Origin: CBDCNH01 sp965219015
GTDB taxonomy: Bacteria > Pseudomonadota > Alphaproteobacteria > Rhodobacterales > Rhodobacteraceae
DNA: 64,000 nt
Reading direction: 5' to 3'
Assembly: GCA_965219015.1 (NCBI GenBank)
Contig: CBDCNH010000013.1
Coordinates: 372,001 to 436,000, forward strand
Shown here one piece after another: positions 49,181 to 58,034 of the stretch. The notes under the pieces were generated by a model. The model searched no databases, was not told the DNA's origin, and worked only from the letters and a program-made list of their open reading frames with translations. The position numbers and the translations under genes were made by a program. Positions within the stretch are counted from its first letter, which is position 1; each line of letters begins with the position of its first letter.

Positions 49181-50524
49181 ATGCCCGGCATTCCGCACGA
49201 TCATTACGAGCCGACCTCCGGCGGAGAAAAGTGGCTGCATCGCCGGCTGAACGTGGTGGGCCTGCTCTACGACGTCCTGATGTTCCCGACGCCCAAGAAC
49301 CTCAACTGGATGTGGATCTGGGGCATCATCCTCACGTTCTGCCTCGTGCTGCAGATCGCCACCGGCGTCGTCCTCGCGATGCACTACACGCCGAGCACCG
49401 CCGATGCCTTCGCGTCGGTCGAGCACATCATGCGCGACGTGCGCGGCGGCGCGATGCTGCGCTACCTGCACGCCAATGGCGCGTCGCTGTTCTTCGCGGC
49501 CGTGTACCTCCACATCTTCCGCAGCCTCTACTACGGAAGCTACAAGGCGCCGCGCGAGGTGACGTGGATCATCGGGATGCTGATGTACCTCGCGATGATG
49601 GCGACGGCGTTCATGGGCTACGTGCTGCCCTGGGGGCAGATGTCGTTCTGGGGGGCCACGGTCATCACCGGGCTCTTCGGCGCCATCCCGGGCGTCGGCG
49701 CCTCGATCCAGGAATGGCTCCTCGGCGGGCCGGCGGTCGACAACGCGACGCTCAACCGCTTCTTCTCGCTGCATTACCTCCTCGCGTTCGTGATCGCGGG
49801 GCTCGTCATCACGCACATCTGGGCGTTCCATTCCACGGGCAACAACAACCCCACGGGCGTCGAGGTGCGGCGCACGTCGAAGCAGGAGGCCGAGCGCGAT
49901 ACCGTGCCGTTCTGGCCCTACTTCGTCCTGAAGGACATGCTCGCACTCGTCGTGATCCTCGCGATCTTCTTCGCGGTGGTGGGCTTCATGCCGAACTTCC
50001 TCGGCGAGCCCGACAACTACATTCCGGCCAACCCGCTGGCCACACCGGCGCACATCAAGCCCGAATGGTACTTCCTGCCGTTCTACGCGATCCTGCGCGC
50101 GTTCACCGCCGACGTCTGGGTGGTGCAGGCGGCGAACTTCATCTCCTTCGGCATCATCGACGCGAAGTTCTTCGGCGTGCTGGCAATGTTCGGCGCGATC
50201 GTGCTCCTGGCGCTTGCGCCGTGGCTCGACACGTCCTCGGTCCGCTCGGGCCGCTACCGGCCGATGTTCAAATGGTGGTTCGCGCTGCTCGTCCTCGACT
50301 TCGTGGTGCTGATGTGGGCGGGCTCGCAGCCTGCGGAGGGCATCTACGGCCTCATCGCCCTGATCGCCGCGGCCTACTGGTTCGCCTACTTCCTCGTCAT
50401 CCTGCCGCTTCTCGGTGTGATCGAGAAGCCGCTGCCGATCCCTTCGACGATCGAGGCCGATTTCGCGTCGCACTACGACGGGGCCACCGGCGGGACCAAG
50501 ACCATCGTCAACCCGGCCGAGTGA
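49181..50524 (+). CDS. petB: Ubiquinol-cytochrome c reductase cytochrome b
   Basis: The 447-residue di-haem core of bc1, with about eight transmembrane helices. Haem-ligand His residues lie in RYLHANGASLFF near residue 97 and VYLHIFRSLYYG, and in SLHYLLAFVIAG and VITHIWAFHSTG. The quinol-site motif PEWYFLPFYAILRA near residue 292 has the essential PEWY. It follows petA by 12 bp and precedes petC by 10 bp. The C-terminal helix and length match Rhodobacter-type proteins. Confidence 0.97.
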   Translation: MPGIPHDHYEPTSGGEKWLHRRLNVVGLLYDVLMFPTPKNLNWMWIWGIILTFCLVLQIATGVVLAMHYTPSTADAFASVEHIMRDVRGGAMLRYLHANGASLFFAAVYLHIFRSLYYGSYKAPREVTWIIGMLMYLAMMATAFMGYVLPWGQMSFWGATVITGLFGAIPGVGASIQEWLLGGPAVDNATLNRFFSLHYLLAFVIAGLVITHIWAFHSTGNNNPTGVEVRRTSKQEAERDTVPFWPYFVLKDMLALVVILAIFFAVVGFMPNFLGEPDNYIPANPLATPAHIKPEWYFLPFYAILRAFTADVWVVQAANFISFGIIDAKFFGVLAMFGAIVLLALAPWLDTSSVRSGRYRPMFKWWFALLVLDFVVLMWAGSQPAEGIYGLIALIAAAYWFAYFLVILPLLGVIEKPLPIPSTIEADFASHYDGATGGTKTIVNPAE

Positions 50525-50534
50525 GGGCCTGCAC

Positions 50535-51341
50535 ATGATCCGATCCGCAGCGCTTGCCGCCCTCGTCGCCCTCGCCCCTCTCGCCGGGGCGGCGCAGGAG
50601 CATACGGCGCACATCGAGGACTATGCGTTCTCGTTCGAGGGGCCGTTCGGAAGCTACGACCGCAACCAGCTCCAGCGCGGGCTGCAGGTGTTCACCGAGG
50701 TCTGCTCGGCCTGCCACGGGATGCAGTACGTCGCCTACCGGACGCTCGGCGACACCGGCGGCCCGGAGCTGCCGGAGGACCAGGTCAAGGCCTACGCCGC
50801 GACGCACGACATCGACGATGCCGCGACCGGCGAAACGCGCCCCGCGGTGCCGTCCGACCATTTCGGCATGTCGCAGTACGAGGGCGCGCCGGACCTCAGC
50901 CTCATGGCGAAGGCTCGGGCTGCCTTCCACGGCCCCTACGGGCTGACGGTCAACCAGCTCTTCCGCGGCACCGGCGGGCCGGAATACATCCATGCCCTCC
51001 TTGGTGCCTACACCGGCGAGGACAAGGACGAGGCGGGGACGACGTTCTACGAGAACCCCGTGTTCTCGACCGGCTGGATCAAGATGCCCCCGCCGCTGTC
51101 GGACGGTCTCGTCGAGTTCGCCGACGGCAGCCCGAACGACGTGACGCACATGTCGGCGGACGTGGCCGCGTTCCTGATGTGGACCGCCGAGCCGAAGCTC
51201 GACGCGCGCAAGGAGGCGGGCTTCGTCGCGGTGCTGTTCCTCGCGATCTTCGCGGTGCTCCTCTACTTCACCAACAAGCGGATCTGGGAACCGATCAAGC
51301 GCCGGACGACCCGCACGACGGCGCCTCAGACGCCGAGATAG
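50535..51341 (+). CDS. petC: Ubiquinol-cytochrome c reductase cytochrome c1
   Basis: The 268-residue c-type haem subunit of bc1. It has a Sec signal peptide (ALAALVALAPLAGAA, cleavage near residue 20), the haem-binding CSACH motif near residue 56, and a C-terminal anchor helix (VAVLFLAIFAVLLYF) ending in a basic tail. The Met ligand is probably in KMPPPLSDGLVEF near residue 182. It completes the petABC operon. Its 3' end overlaps the convergent thiQ gene by 16 bp. Confidence 0.96.
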   Translation: MIRSAALAALVALAPLAGAAQEHTAHIEDYAFSFEGPFGSYDRNQLQRGLQVFTEVCSACHGMQYVAYRTLGDTGGPELPEDQVKAYAATHDIDDAATGETRPAVPSDHFGMSQYEGAPDLSLMAKARAAFHGPYGLTVNQLFRGTGGPEYIHALLGAYTGEDKDEAGTTFYENPVFSTGWIKMPPPLSDGLVEFADGSPNDVTHMSADVAAFLMWTAEPKLDARKEAGFVAVLFLAIFAVLLYFTNKRIWEPIKRRTTRTTAPQTPR

Positions 51342-52024
51342 CGCCTGAGCGTCGCCGACGGAGCGGCGAGGAGCCGGTCCGTCGGCACAGGCGGCGCGAC
51401 CGTGCCGTCGTCCACGACGATCACGTCCGTTGCGATCCGCTCGGCATCGCGGGTGTCGTGCGTGACCATCAAGAGCGTCGCGCCCGACGCCTGGGTGATC
51501 TCGCGGACCAGGTCCAGCATCTCTGCCTTCAGCGCCGGTCCGAGAGCCGCGAAGGGCTCGTCGAGCAGCAGCACCGGCCGAGCCCGCAGGAGTGCGCGCG
51601 CCAGCGCGGCCCGTCCCTGCTGGCCGCCCGAGAGCGCGGCGGGCTTGCGCCTGGCGTGATCGGCCAGGCCGACCCGCTTGAGCGCCTCGCCGACCCGGTC
51701 GCGGTCCTCTGGAGACAGGCGAAGGTCCGGCCGGATCCCGAGGCCCACGTTGTCGGCGACACTGAGATGCGGAAAGAGGTTGTTGTCCTGAAAGAGGATG
51801 CTCACCGGACGGGCCCCCGGTGCGACGCCGGCAAGGTCGCGGCCATCGACCGCGATGGCGCCGGCGACGAGCGGCACGAAGCCCGCGATCGCGGCGAGGA
51901 GCGTCGACTTGCCGCCGCCGGATGGCCCGATCACCGCGGTGCGCGTGCCGGTCCCGAGCTCGACGTTCGCGGTCAGCGTGAACGTGCCCAGCGCCGCGCG
52001 GACATCGGCGAGGGCGAGGCTCAT
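51326..52024 (-). CDS. thiQ: Thiamine ABC transporter ATP-binding subunit
   Basis: The 232-residue ATPase of the thiamine/TPP importer. Walker A GPSGGGKST near residue 33, Q-loop FQDNNLFPHLSV near residue 78, signature LSGGQQGRAALARAL near residue 131, Walker B VLLLDEPFAALGP near residue 149 and the H-loop VTHD near residue 182 are all present. The start overlaps the thiP stop as ATGA. It is the last gene of thiBPQ. Confidence 0.94.
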   Translation of the reverse strand: MSLALADVRAALGTFTLTANVELGTGTRTAVIGPSGGGKSTLLAAIAGFVPLVAGAIAVDGRDLAGVAPGARPVSILFQDNNLFPHLSVADNVGLGIRPDLRLSPEDRDRVGEALKRVGLADHARRKPAALSGGQQGRAALARALLRARPVLLLDEPFAALGPALKAEMLDLVREITQASGATLLMVTHDTRDAERIATDVIVVDDGTVAPPVPTDRLLAAPSATLRRYLGV

Positions 52025-53532
52025 GCCCGGCCGGCCCGCGACACTCCGGCGAAGAGCGCAAAGGCGAGGAGCGTCAGCACCAGCGAGGCCGATGCGGCCT
52101 CGGGCAGACGGTAGGCCGCGATCAGCCGGTAGATCGCGAGCGGCAGGGTCGGGTTGTCCGACCCCGAGAAGAGCGCGATGACGCCGAGATCGCCCGCCGA
52201 GAGTGCGGCAGCCAGTCCCGCCGCGAAGCCGAGCGGCGTGCGGATGCGTGGCAGCGTCACCAGCCAGAGCCGCGTCGCGCCCTCCATCCCGAGGCTCGCG
52301 GCGAGCCTGCCGTAGTCCGCATCGGCGGCACGCAGCCCCGGCACGATGGCACGGAGCACGAAGGGCAGGGCCGCGAGGGCGTTGACGAGGAGCGTGACCG
52401 GCAGGGCGAGCGGCGTGGGATCGGCGAAGGGCAGGACGGCGATGAAGAGCCCGGTTCCGAGCACCAGCGGCGAAGCGGCAAGTGCCACGAGCCCGGCGCC
52501 CTCGAGGACCGGACGACGGACCGCGGCGAGTCCGAGCGCCAGGGCCGCCGTGACGCTCACCGCCGCCGCACCGAGCGCGACGCCGAGCGAACGCACCGCC
52601 GCCGCCCAGATCTCGACCGGCAGCACCGCGATGCGCGGCAGCCCGCTTGCCGCTACCGCCAGGAGGGGGGCCAGCAGAAAGGCCGCCGCGAGACCGATGA
52701 GCCCTGCATCGACCATACGCCAAACGCCCTGCGGTGCCGGGACGGTCTCCGCACGGTCGAGGCCAGGCCCGAACATCGCGGGCTTCGCGAGCCCGAGGGC
52801 CAAGCCGACGGCGAGAAGCCCGAGGCCCGCCTGCACCAGCGCCAGCAGCGCGGCGCGCCCGAGGTCGAAATCGAAGCGGACCGCCTGGTAGATCGCAAGC
52901 TCCACCGTCGTGGCGCGGGGGCCGCCGCCGAGCGTCAGCGCCACGGCGAAGCTCGTCAGGCAGATCGTGAACACCGCGAAGGCGGCCCCCGGCAGCACCT
53001 CGCGGAGGAGCGGCCGCTCGAGGTGCCGCATGACCTCGCGCGGCCCGAAGTCGAGCGAGGCCGCCAGTCGCAGCCGTTCGGCGGGGATCGCGGCCCAGCC
53101 CTGCAGGATGAGGCGGACGGCGAGCGGCAGGTTGAAGAACACATGCCCGAGGATCACCCCCTGCGGCCCGTAAAGCTGCATCCCCGGCAGGCCCAGCACC
53201 GCGAGACCGGCGTTGAGCGCACCGTTGCGCCCGAAGACCGCGACGAGACCGAGGACCGCCGTCACCACGGGCAGGATGAACGGCGCTCCCATCACGGCCA
53301 CGAGCACCCCGCGCCCTGCGAACCGTCGCCGCGCGAGCGCCCGCGCCACGGGCACCGCGAGCCCGACCGAGAGCGCCGCGGACAGCACCGCTTGCCAGAG
53401 CGTGAACCGGACCGCCGCCCAGTCCGCCGGCCCGAGCCCGCCGACCGCATCCGCGCGGGATGCGACGAGCGCGATGGATCCGAAGACGACCGCAAGCACC
53501 ACCGCCGCGACGCCCCAGCCCGCGCGTGCCAT
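52021..53532 (-). CDS. thiP: Thiamine ABC transporter permease
   Basis: A 503-residue fused double permease of the FbpB type, with about twelve transmembrane helices and two EAA-like loops, ASLDFGPREVMRHLERPLL near residue 165 and ASLGMEGATRLWLVTLPRI near residue 440. It forms the membrane channel of ThiBPQ. The ATG at 53532 overlaps the thiB stop (TGATG). The open frame continues far upstream but that region is antisense to thiB. Repeated Ala/Leu/Val stretches are typical of high-GC permeases. Confidence 0.94.
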   Translation of the reverse strand: MARAGWGVAAVVLAVVFGSIALVASRADAVGGLGPADWAAVRFTLWQAVLSAALSVGLAVPVARALARRRFAGRGVLVAVMGAPFILPVVTAVLGLVAVFGRNGALNAGLAVLGLPGMQLYGPQGVILGHVFFNLPLAVRLILQGWAAIPAERLRLAASLDFGPREVMRHLERPLLREVLPGAAFAVFTICLTSFAVALTLGGGPRATTVELAIYQAVRFDFDLGRAALLALVQAGLGLLAVGLALGLAKPAMFGPGLDRAETVPAPQGVWRMVDAGLIGLAAAFLLAPLLAVAASGLPRIAVLPVEIWAAAVRSLGVALGAAAVSVTAALALGLAAVRRPVLEGAGLVALAASPLVLGTGLFIAVLPFADPTPLALPVTLLVNALAALPFVLRAIVPGLRAADADYGRLAASLGMEGATRLWLVTLPRIRTPLGFAAGLAAALSAGDLGVIALFSGSDNPTLPLAIYRLIAAYRLPEAASASLVLTLLAFALFAGVSRAGRA

Positions 53533-54518
53533 CAGCGGCTGAGACCGGTCCGCCAAGCCTCGATCGCCGGTGCCGCTGCCTTCGCCGCGTCCTCGGGCGT
53601 GAGCCAGATCGCCGTCTTGGGCCGGATCATCTGCTCGAAGCCGGCCGGCAGACCCTCGGCCGGCGTCACGGCAGGGTACATCCAGTTCGTCGTCGGGAGC
53701 ACCTTCTGCGCGGCGTCCGACATGAGGTAGCCGAGGAACCGGTCCGCGAGCTCCGGCTCCGCGCTCCCGGCGAGCTTCGCCGCGACCTCCACCTGCAGGT
53801 AATGCCCGGACGCGAACGGCGCCGCGGCTTTGGTCGGGTCGTCCTCCGCGATCAGGTGATAGGCGGGCGAGGTCGTGTAGCTCAGCACCATGTCCGCCTC
53901 GCCGGAAAGAAAGAGCCCGTAGGCCTCCGACCAGGCCGGCGTCACCGTCAGGATGCGCGGCGCGAGGCTGGCCCAGAGCGCCTCGGCGCGGTCGCCGTAG
54001 AGTGCCTCGACCCAGAGCACGAGCCCGAGCCCCGGCGTCGAGGCGCGGGGATCCTCGATCGCCACCTTGAGGTCGCTCGCCGCCAGCGCCTCGAAGCTGT
54101 CGGGCGGCGTGGCAATCCTGGTCTTGTCGTAGACGAACGCGAAATACCCCCAGTCGAAGGGAAGGAACGTGCGGTCGTCCCATTCAACCGGAAGGTTGAA
54201 CTTCGGCGCAGGTCCATCGAACCCTGCGAAGAGCCCGGTCGCACGGGCGTCGGCGACCTGGTTGCTGTCGAGGCCCACGACCACGTCGGCCTTGGACCGG
54301 GCGCCTTCGAGCCTGAGCCGGCTCAGGAGCGCCGCCCCGTCGCCGGCGGTCACGAAGCGCAGGTCGCAGCCGCATGTCGCCTCGAACCCCGTCTCGATGG
54401 CGGGGCCGGGGCCGTAGTCGGTGGCGAAACTGTCGTAGGTGTAGACGGTGAGCACGGGCGTCTCGGCCAGTGCCGGACCCGCCGACAGCAGCGCCAGCGC
54501 AAGAAGTCGTCGCAACAT
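53532..54518 (-). CDS. thiB: Thiamine-binding periplasmic protein
   Basis: The 328-residue solute-binding protein for thiamine and its phosphates. It has a Sec signal (MLRRLLALALLSAGPALA, cleavage near residue 18), then LTVYTYDSFATDYGPGP near residue 24, GCDLRFVTAGDGAALLSRL near residue 51 and PFDWGYFAFVYDK near residue 120, all typical of ThiB/TbpA. ATG at 54518 is chosen for the signal peptide. Upstream is a TPP riboswitch, so expression should fall when TPP is abundant. Confidence 0.95.
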   Translation of the reverse strand: MLRRLLALALLSAGPALAETPVLTVYTYDSFATDYGPGPAIETGFEATCGCDLRFVTAGDGAALLSRLRLEGARSKADVVVGLDSNQVADARATGLFAGFDGPAPKFNLPVEWDDRTFLPFDWGYFAFVYDKTRIATPPDSFEALAASDLKVAIEDPRASTPGLGLVLWVEALYGDRAEALWASLAPRILTVTPAWSEAYGLFLSGEADMVLSYTTSPAYHLIAEDDPTKAAAPFASGHYLQVEVAAKLAGSAEPELADRFLGYLMSDAAQKVLPTTNWMYPAVTPAEGLPAGFEQMIRPKTAIWLTPEDAAKAAAPAIEAWRTGLSR

Positions 54519-54548
54519 CGCATCCCTCCTGATGCGGGCCGACGGGGG

Positions 54549-54650
54549 TAGGGGTGCCTTGGCTGCCACCTTCCCTCCGCCGGTCCTAACCGGTTCAGGT
54601 TCGACGGGTTCGCCTTGCAGCATCTCAGCCCGTCGCCGGGCACCCCGAGG
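54549..54650 (-). promoter_or_regulatory. TPP riboswitch (THI element) controlling thiBPQ
   Basis: On the minus strand the element begins GGGGTGCC and closes with the pairing GGCACCCC, forming P1. It contains the invariant CTGAGA and the GAACCTGA ... CCGGTTAGGACCGGCG ... AGGGA THI-box core. The 31-bp gap to the thiB ATG holds the expression platform; a ribosome-site-masking mechanism is likely because no terminator T-run is visible. Confidence 0.95.
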
Positions 54651-54657
54651 TTCCGCC

Positions 54658-54686
54658 ACGCTAGGCCGGAGCATCGACCCCGGCAA
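54658..54686 (-). promoter_or_regulatory. Candidate promoter for the TPP riboswitch/thiBPQ transcript
   Basis: On the minus strand TTGCCG (54686-54681) and TAGCGT (54663-54658) have a 17-bp spacer. The predicted start, a few bases beyond, coincides with the 5' edge of the riboswitch, which supports the call. Confidence 0.5.
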
Positions 54687-54744
54687 GGCCAAACGTCTTG
54701 AGGCGGCGTCGGGCCGCGGCTAGACCCGGCCGCGGGGGAGCCTG

Positions 54745-55848
54745 ATGAGCCACAACACCTTCGGACATCTCTTTCGCGTGACCACTTGGGGCGAGAGCCA
54801 CGGGCCCGCCATCGGCGCGGTGGTCGACGGTTGCCCCCCCGGCGTGGCGCTCGACGAGGGCGTGATCCAGCCCTGGCTCGACCGCCGGCGGCCGGGGCAG
54901 AACCGCTACACGACGCAGCGGCAGGAGGCCGACGCGGTGGCGATTTTGTCGGGCACCTACGAGGGGCGGACCACGGGCACGCCGATCCTGCTGCAGATCG
55001 CCAACACCGACCAGCGCTCGAAGGACTACACTGCCATCGCCGACCGCTTCCGCCCCGGCCATGCCGACATCGCGTACTTCCAGAAATACGGGTTGCGCGA
55101 CCCGCGGGGCGGCGGCCGGTCCTCGGCGCGCGAGACGGCCTCCCGGGTCGCGGCGGGCGGCGTCGCGCGGGCGGTGCTGGGCGCGCTCGCGCCCGCCATC
55201 CGCATCACGGGCTACATGGTCGCGATGGGGCGCCACGGCATCGACCGCGCGCGCTTCGACCGCGACGAGATCGCCCGCAACCCGTTCTGGACGCCCGACG
55301 CCGCCGCCGCGGAAGCCTGGGCCGCCGAGCTCGACGCGCTCAGGAAGTCGGGCGATTCCATCGGCGCGGTGATCGAGGTCGTGGCGGAAGGCTGCCCGCC
55401 GGGCCTTGGCGCGCCGGTCTACGGCAAGCTCGACGCCGAACTCGCGGCGGCGATGATGTCGATCAACGCGGTCAAGGCGGTCGAGATCGGCGACGGCATG
55501 GCCGCCGCGGCGCTTGCAGGGTCCGAGAACGCCGACGAGATCGAGATGGGCCCCGAGGGCCCGCGCTACCGGGCCAACCACGCCGGCGGCGTGCTCGGCG
55601 GCATCTCGACGGGGCAGGACATCGTGGTGCGCTTCGCGGTCAAGCCCACCTCGTCGATCCTGACCCCCCGCGCGACCGTCACCACGGCGGGCGAGCCCAC
55701 CGACATCACCACGAAGGGCCGTCACGACCCGTGCGTCGGGATCCGCGCGGTCCCGGTCGGCGAGGCAATGATGGCCTGCGTGCTCGCCGACCACCTTTTG
55801 CGCCACCGCGGCCAGGTCGGCGACGGCCCGCGCGGGCGGATCGGCTAG
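54745..55848 (+). CDS. aroC: Chorismate synthase
   Basis: Converts EPSP to chorismate with reduced FMN, the last step of the shikimate pathway. The 367-residue protein shows GHLFRVTTWGESHGPAIGAV at the start, GCPPG, RRRPGQNRYTTQRQE near residue 48, YGLRDPRGGGRSSARETASR near residues 113-132, GGVLGGISTG near residue 280 and RHDPCVGIRAVPVGEAM near residue 328. GGGGAG precedes the ATG. Its stop codon TAG overlaps the convergent thioredoxin-like gene's stop through CTAG. Confidence 0.97.
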   Translation: MSHNTFGHLFRVTTWGESHGPAIGAVVDGCPPGVALDEGVIQPWLDRRRPGQNRYTTQRQEADAVAILSGTYEGRTTGTPILLQIANTDQRSKDYTAIADRFRPGHADIAYFQKYGLRDPRGGGRSSARETASRVAAGGVARAVLGALAPAIRITGYMVAMGRHGIDRARFDRDEIARNPFWTPDAAAAEAWAAELDALRKSGDSIGAVIEVVAEGCPPGLGAPVYGKLDAELAAAMMSINAVKAVEIGDGMAAAALAGSENADEIEMGPEGPRYRANHAGGVLGGISTGQDIVVRFAVKPTSSILTPRATVTTAGEPTDITTKGRHDPCVGIRAVPVGEAMMACVLADHLLRHRGQVGDGPRGRIG

Positions 55849-56264
55849 GCGCTGCCCGTCGCGGCGGCGAGCGCGGTATCCATCAGCGCCTTGATCTCGG
55901 TCTTCGAGGTGCCCGCGACGATGCGGCCGAGCTCGCGGTCGCCCTTCAGCACCACCAGCGTCGAGCGGCGCGGGATGTTGAGCCGCCGCGTGATTTCGGC
56001 GTCCTTGTAGGTGTCCCAGTCCACCTTGATGAAGGCGATGTTGGCCTCGTAGGCCGGGTCGGCGGACTTCCACGACTGCATCGCGCGGTCTTGCGCCGCG
56101 CAGGTCGTGCACCAGGTCGCGGAGAAATCGAGGAACACCGTCTTGCCGGCGGCGAGGTCCGCCTCGACGAGGCCGGGGGCGTAGGGCACCGGCTCGGCGC
56201 GCGCGGCAAGCGGCAGGGCGAGCGTGACGGTGGCGGTGACGGCGAGGAAGTCGCGGCGGTTCAT
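55845..56264 (-). CDS. Thioredoxin-like protein, exported, CcdA partner
   Basis: A 139-residue thioredoxin-fold protein with a Tat-like signal (NRRDFLAVTATVTLAL). The active-site motif is WCTTC near residue 51, in FLDFSATWCTTCAAQD. It resembles the C-terminal domain of DsbD more than DsbA. The gene starts 10 bp after the CcdA-like gene, so the pair probably forms a split DsbD: CcdA moves electrons across the membrane to this periplasmic domain, which reduces client disulfides. Convergent overlap with aroC. Confidence 0.88.
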   Translation of the reverse strand: MNRRDFLAVTATVTLALPLAARAEPVPYAPGLVEADLAAGKTVFLDFSATWCTTCAAQDRAMQSWKSADPAYEANIAFIKVDWDTYKDAEITRRLNIPRRSTLVVLKGDRELGRIVAGTSKTEIKALMDTALAAATGSA

Positions 56265-56274
56265 GGCATGTCCT

Positions 56275-56988
56275 TCAGATGGCGACGGAGAGATCCTGCA
56301 GCCACACCGGGCTGTGCTCGACGAGCCAGCCTTCGATGACGTGGTGCCACTGCATCAAGATCATGGTCCCCACGGCGACGAACAGGACGCCCATGAGGGG
56401 TTTCGAGCGGGCGGCGATGCGGCGCATGAGCGCCTGCCGTCGCTTAAGTGCCGAGCGGGCGCCGTATCCGAGGGCGAGGACGATGGTCGAGACCCCGAGC
56501 GCGAACGCGCCCATCACGACCGCCGCGCGACCGAGGTTCTGGCCCTGGCTTGCGAGCGAGATGGCGCCGCCGAGCGTCGGGCCGACGCAGGGGCTCCAGA
56601 CCGCGCCGAGAAGCATCCCGCCGAGGAATTGCCCGCCCGTGCCGGAGCGGTCGATGCGATCGATCCCGGCGTCCGCACGGGCGGCGAAGCCCGCGGTGGC
56701 GGTCGCGAAGCCGGCGTCGAGCTGTGGCACGAGGAGCACGAGGCCGAAGCCGATCATCAGCACCGCGCCCGCCTGCGCGATGCTGTCCTCGGAGATCCCG
56801 AAGCTCCGGCCAAGCGCTGCGACCCCGATCCCGAGCGCCACGAACGCGAAGCTCAGGCCCGCCGCGAGCGCGACCGGCCCCCAGCGGCTCGCCTGCAGCG
56901 CCGTCGCGAGCACGATCGGCAGCACCGGCAGCACGCAGGGATTGATGAGCGTCAGCAGGCCCGCGCCGTATCCGAGGAGAAGTTCCAT
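56275..56988 (-). CDS. CcdA/DsbD-transmembrane-domain cytochrome c biogenesis protein
   Basis: A 237-residue membrane protein with about six helices. The two redox Cys residues lie in LTLINPCVLPVLP near residue 18 and AVWSPCVGPTLGGA near residue 133. It shuttles reducing equivalents from cytoplasmic thioredoxin to the periplasm, for cytochrome c maturation or disulfide repair. It is followed by the periplasmic thioredoxin-like gene, forming a two-gene unit. Upstream is an EamA transporter gene on the same strand, 69 bp away. Confidence 0.92.
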   Translation of the reverse strand: MELLLGYGAGLLTLINPCVLPVLPIVLATALQASRWGPVALAAGLSFAFVALGIGVAALGRSFGISEDSIAQAGAVLMIGFGLVLLVPQLDAGFATATAGFAARADAGIDRIDRSGTGGQFLGGMLLGAVWSPCVGPTLGGAISLASQGQNLGRAAVVMGAFALGVSTIVLALGYGARSALKRRQALMRRIAARSKPLMGVLFVAVGTMILMQWHHVIEGWLVEHSPVWLQDLSVAI

Positions 56989-57057
56989 GCTGCGGACACT
57001 GACCGAGCCTGCGACCCTCTGTCACCCCGCGTTCGCGTGAGCACGATCAACTCGCCG

Positions 57058-57945
57058 TCAGGATTGTGTCGAGGCCGCCAGCGGCGGGGCGCGCGAGAGC
57101 TGCACCGCGAGGATCCCCGCCATGACGATGGCGACGCCGGCAAGGTCCGCCGGACCGATCCGCTCGCCGAGAAGGACGGCCGCGATGACCACGCCGAAGA
57201 ACGGGTTTAGGAAATGGAACGTCGCGGCGCGGACCGCGCCGATGCGGCCGACGAGCCGGAACCAGACCCAGGTGGCGCCGAGGCCGGGCACGATGGTCGT
57301 GTAGGCGAAGGCGGCCACCAGCGGCCAGGACCAATGGACCACGAAGGGCTCGGTCGCGAGGGCGGGGACCGCGAGCGCCGCGGCGCCGACGAGCATCTGC
57401 AGCCCGACGAGCATCATCACCGCCCGACCGCTGGCCGCCCCCCGGACCGCGAGCGTGGCCACCGTCAGCGCCACGACGCCGCCCGCGCAGAGGAGGAGCC
57501 CGCCGGTCGCCACGCCCGCCTCGAGCCGCGCGCCCATGATGACCGCGACCCCGGCGACGCCTGCCGCGAGCCCCGCCATGCCGAGAGGCCGGAGCCGCGC
57601 GCCGAACACCGCCCAGCCCGCGAAGGCGACGAGGAGCGGCATCAGCGAAGCGACGATGGCCGCGAGCGAGGCCTCGACCGAACGCATCGCGACGAAGTTC
57701 ATGCCGAGGTAGAGCGCGTTCTGGCAGATCCCGAAGATCGCCACGCTGCGCCATTGCGCGCCCGTCAGCCGGAACGGCTGTCCGAGCGCGCGGGCGATGG
57801 CGATGCCGATCAGGCCCGAGATGAGAAACCGCAGCGACAGCGCGGTCAGCGGCGGGGCCGCGGCGACGATGATCCGCGCCGAGGTGAAGGCCGAGGACCA
57901 CATCACCGCGAAGGCGAGCCCCATGCCGATCGCGCGCAGGTCCAT
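57058..57945 (-). CDS. EamA-family (DMT) transporter
   Basis: A 295-residue exporter with ten hydrophobic helices in two EamA repeats. The first begins MGLAFAVMWSSAFTSARIIV near residue 7 and contains LSLRFLISGLIGIA; the second contains VPGLGATWVWFRLVGRIGAVRA and FLNPFFGVVIAAVLLGE near residue 255, the typical DMT end. Substrates of these proteins include amino acids, purines and drugs and cannot be told here. It lies upstream of the CcdA-like gene and is divergent from the GNAT gene. Confidence 0.9.
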   Translation of the reverse strand: MDLRAIGMGLAFAVMWSSAFTSARIIVAAAPPLTALSLRFLISGLIGIAIARALGQPFRLTGAQWRSVAIFGICQNALYLGMNFVAMRSVEASLAAIVASLMPLLVAFAGWAVFGARLRPLGMAGLAAGVAGVAVIMGARLEAGVATGGLLLCAGGVVALTVATLAVRGAASGRAVMMLVGLQMLVGAAALAVPALATEPFVVHWSWPLVAAFAYTTIVPGLGATWVWFRLVGRIGAVRAATFHFLNPFFGVVIAAVLLGERIGPADLAGVAIVMAGILAVQLSRAPPLAASTQS

Positions 57946-58034
57946 GTCCGGGGCTCCCTTCGCGGCCGAGCCTAGCGGGTGCTCAGCCGGGCGAAAGGGG
58001 TTGCGCGCGCAAGGCCGCCTTGCGAAGGACGCGC

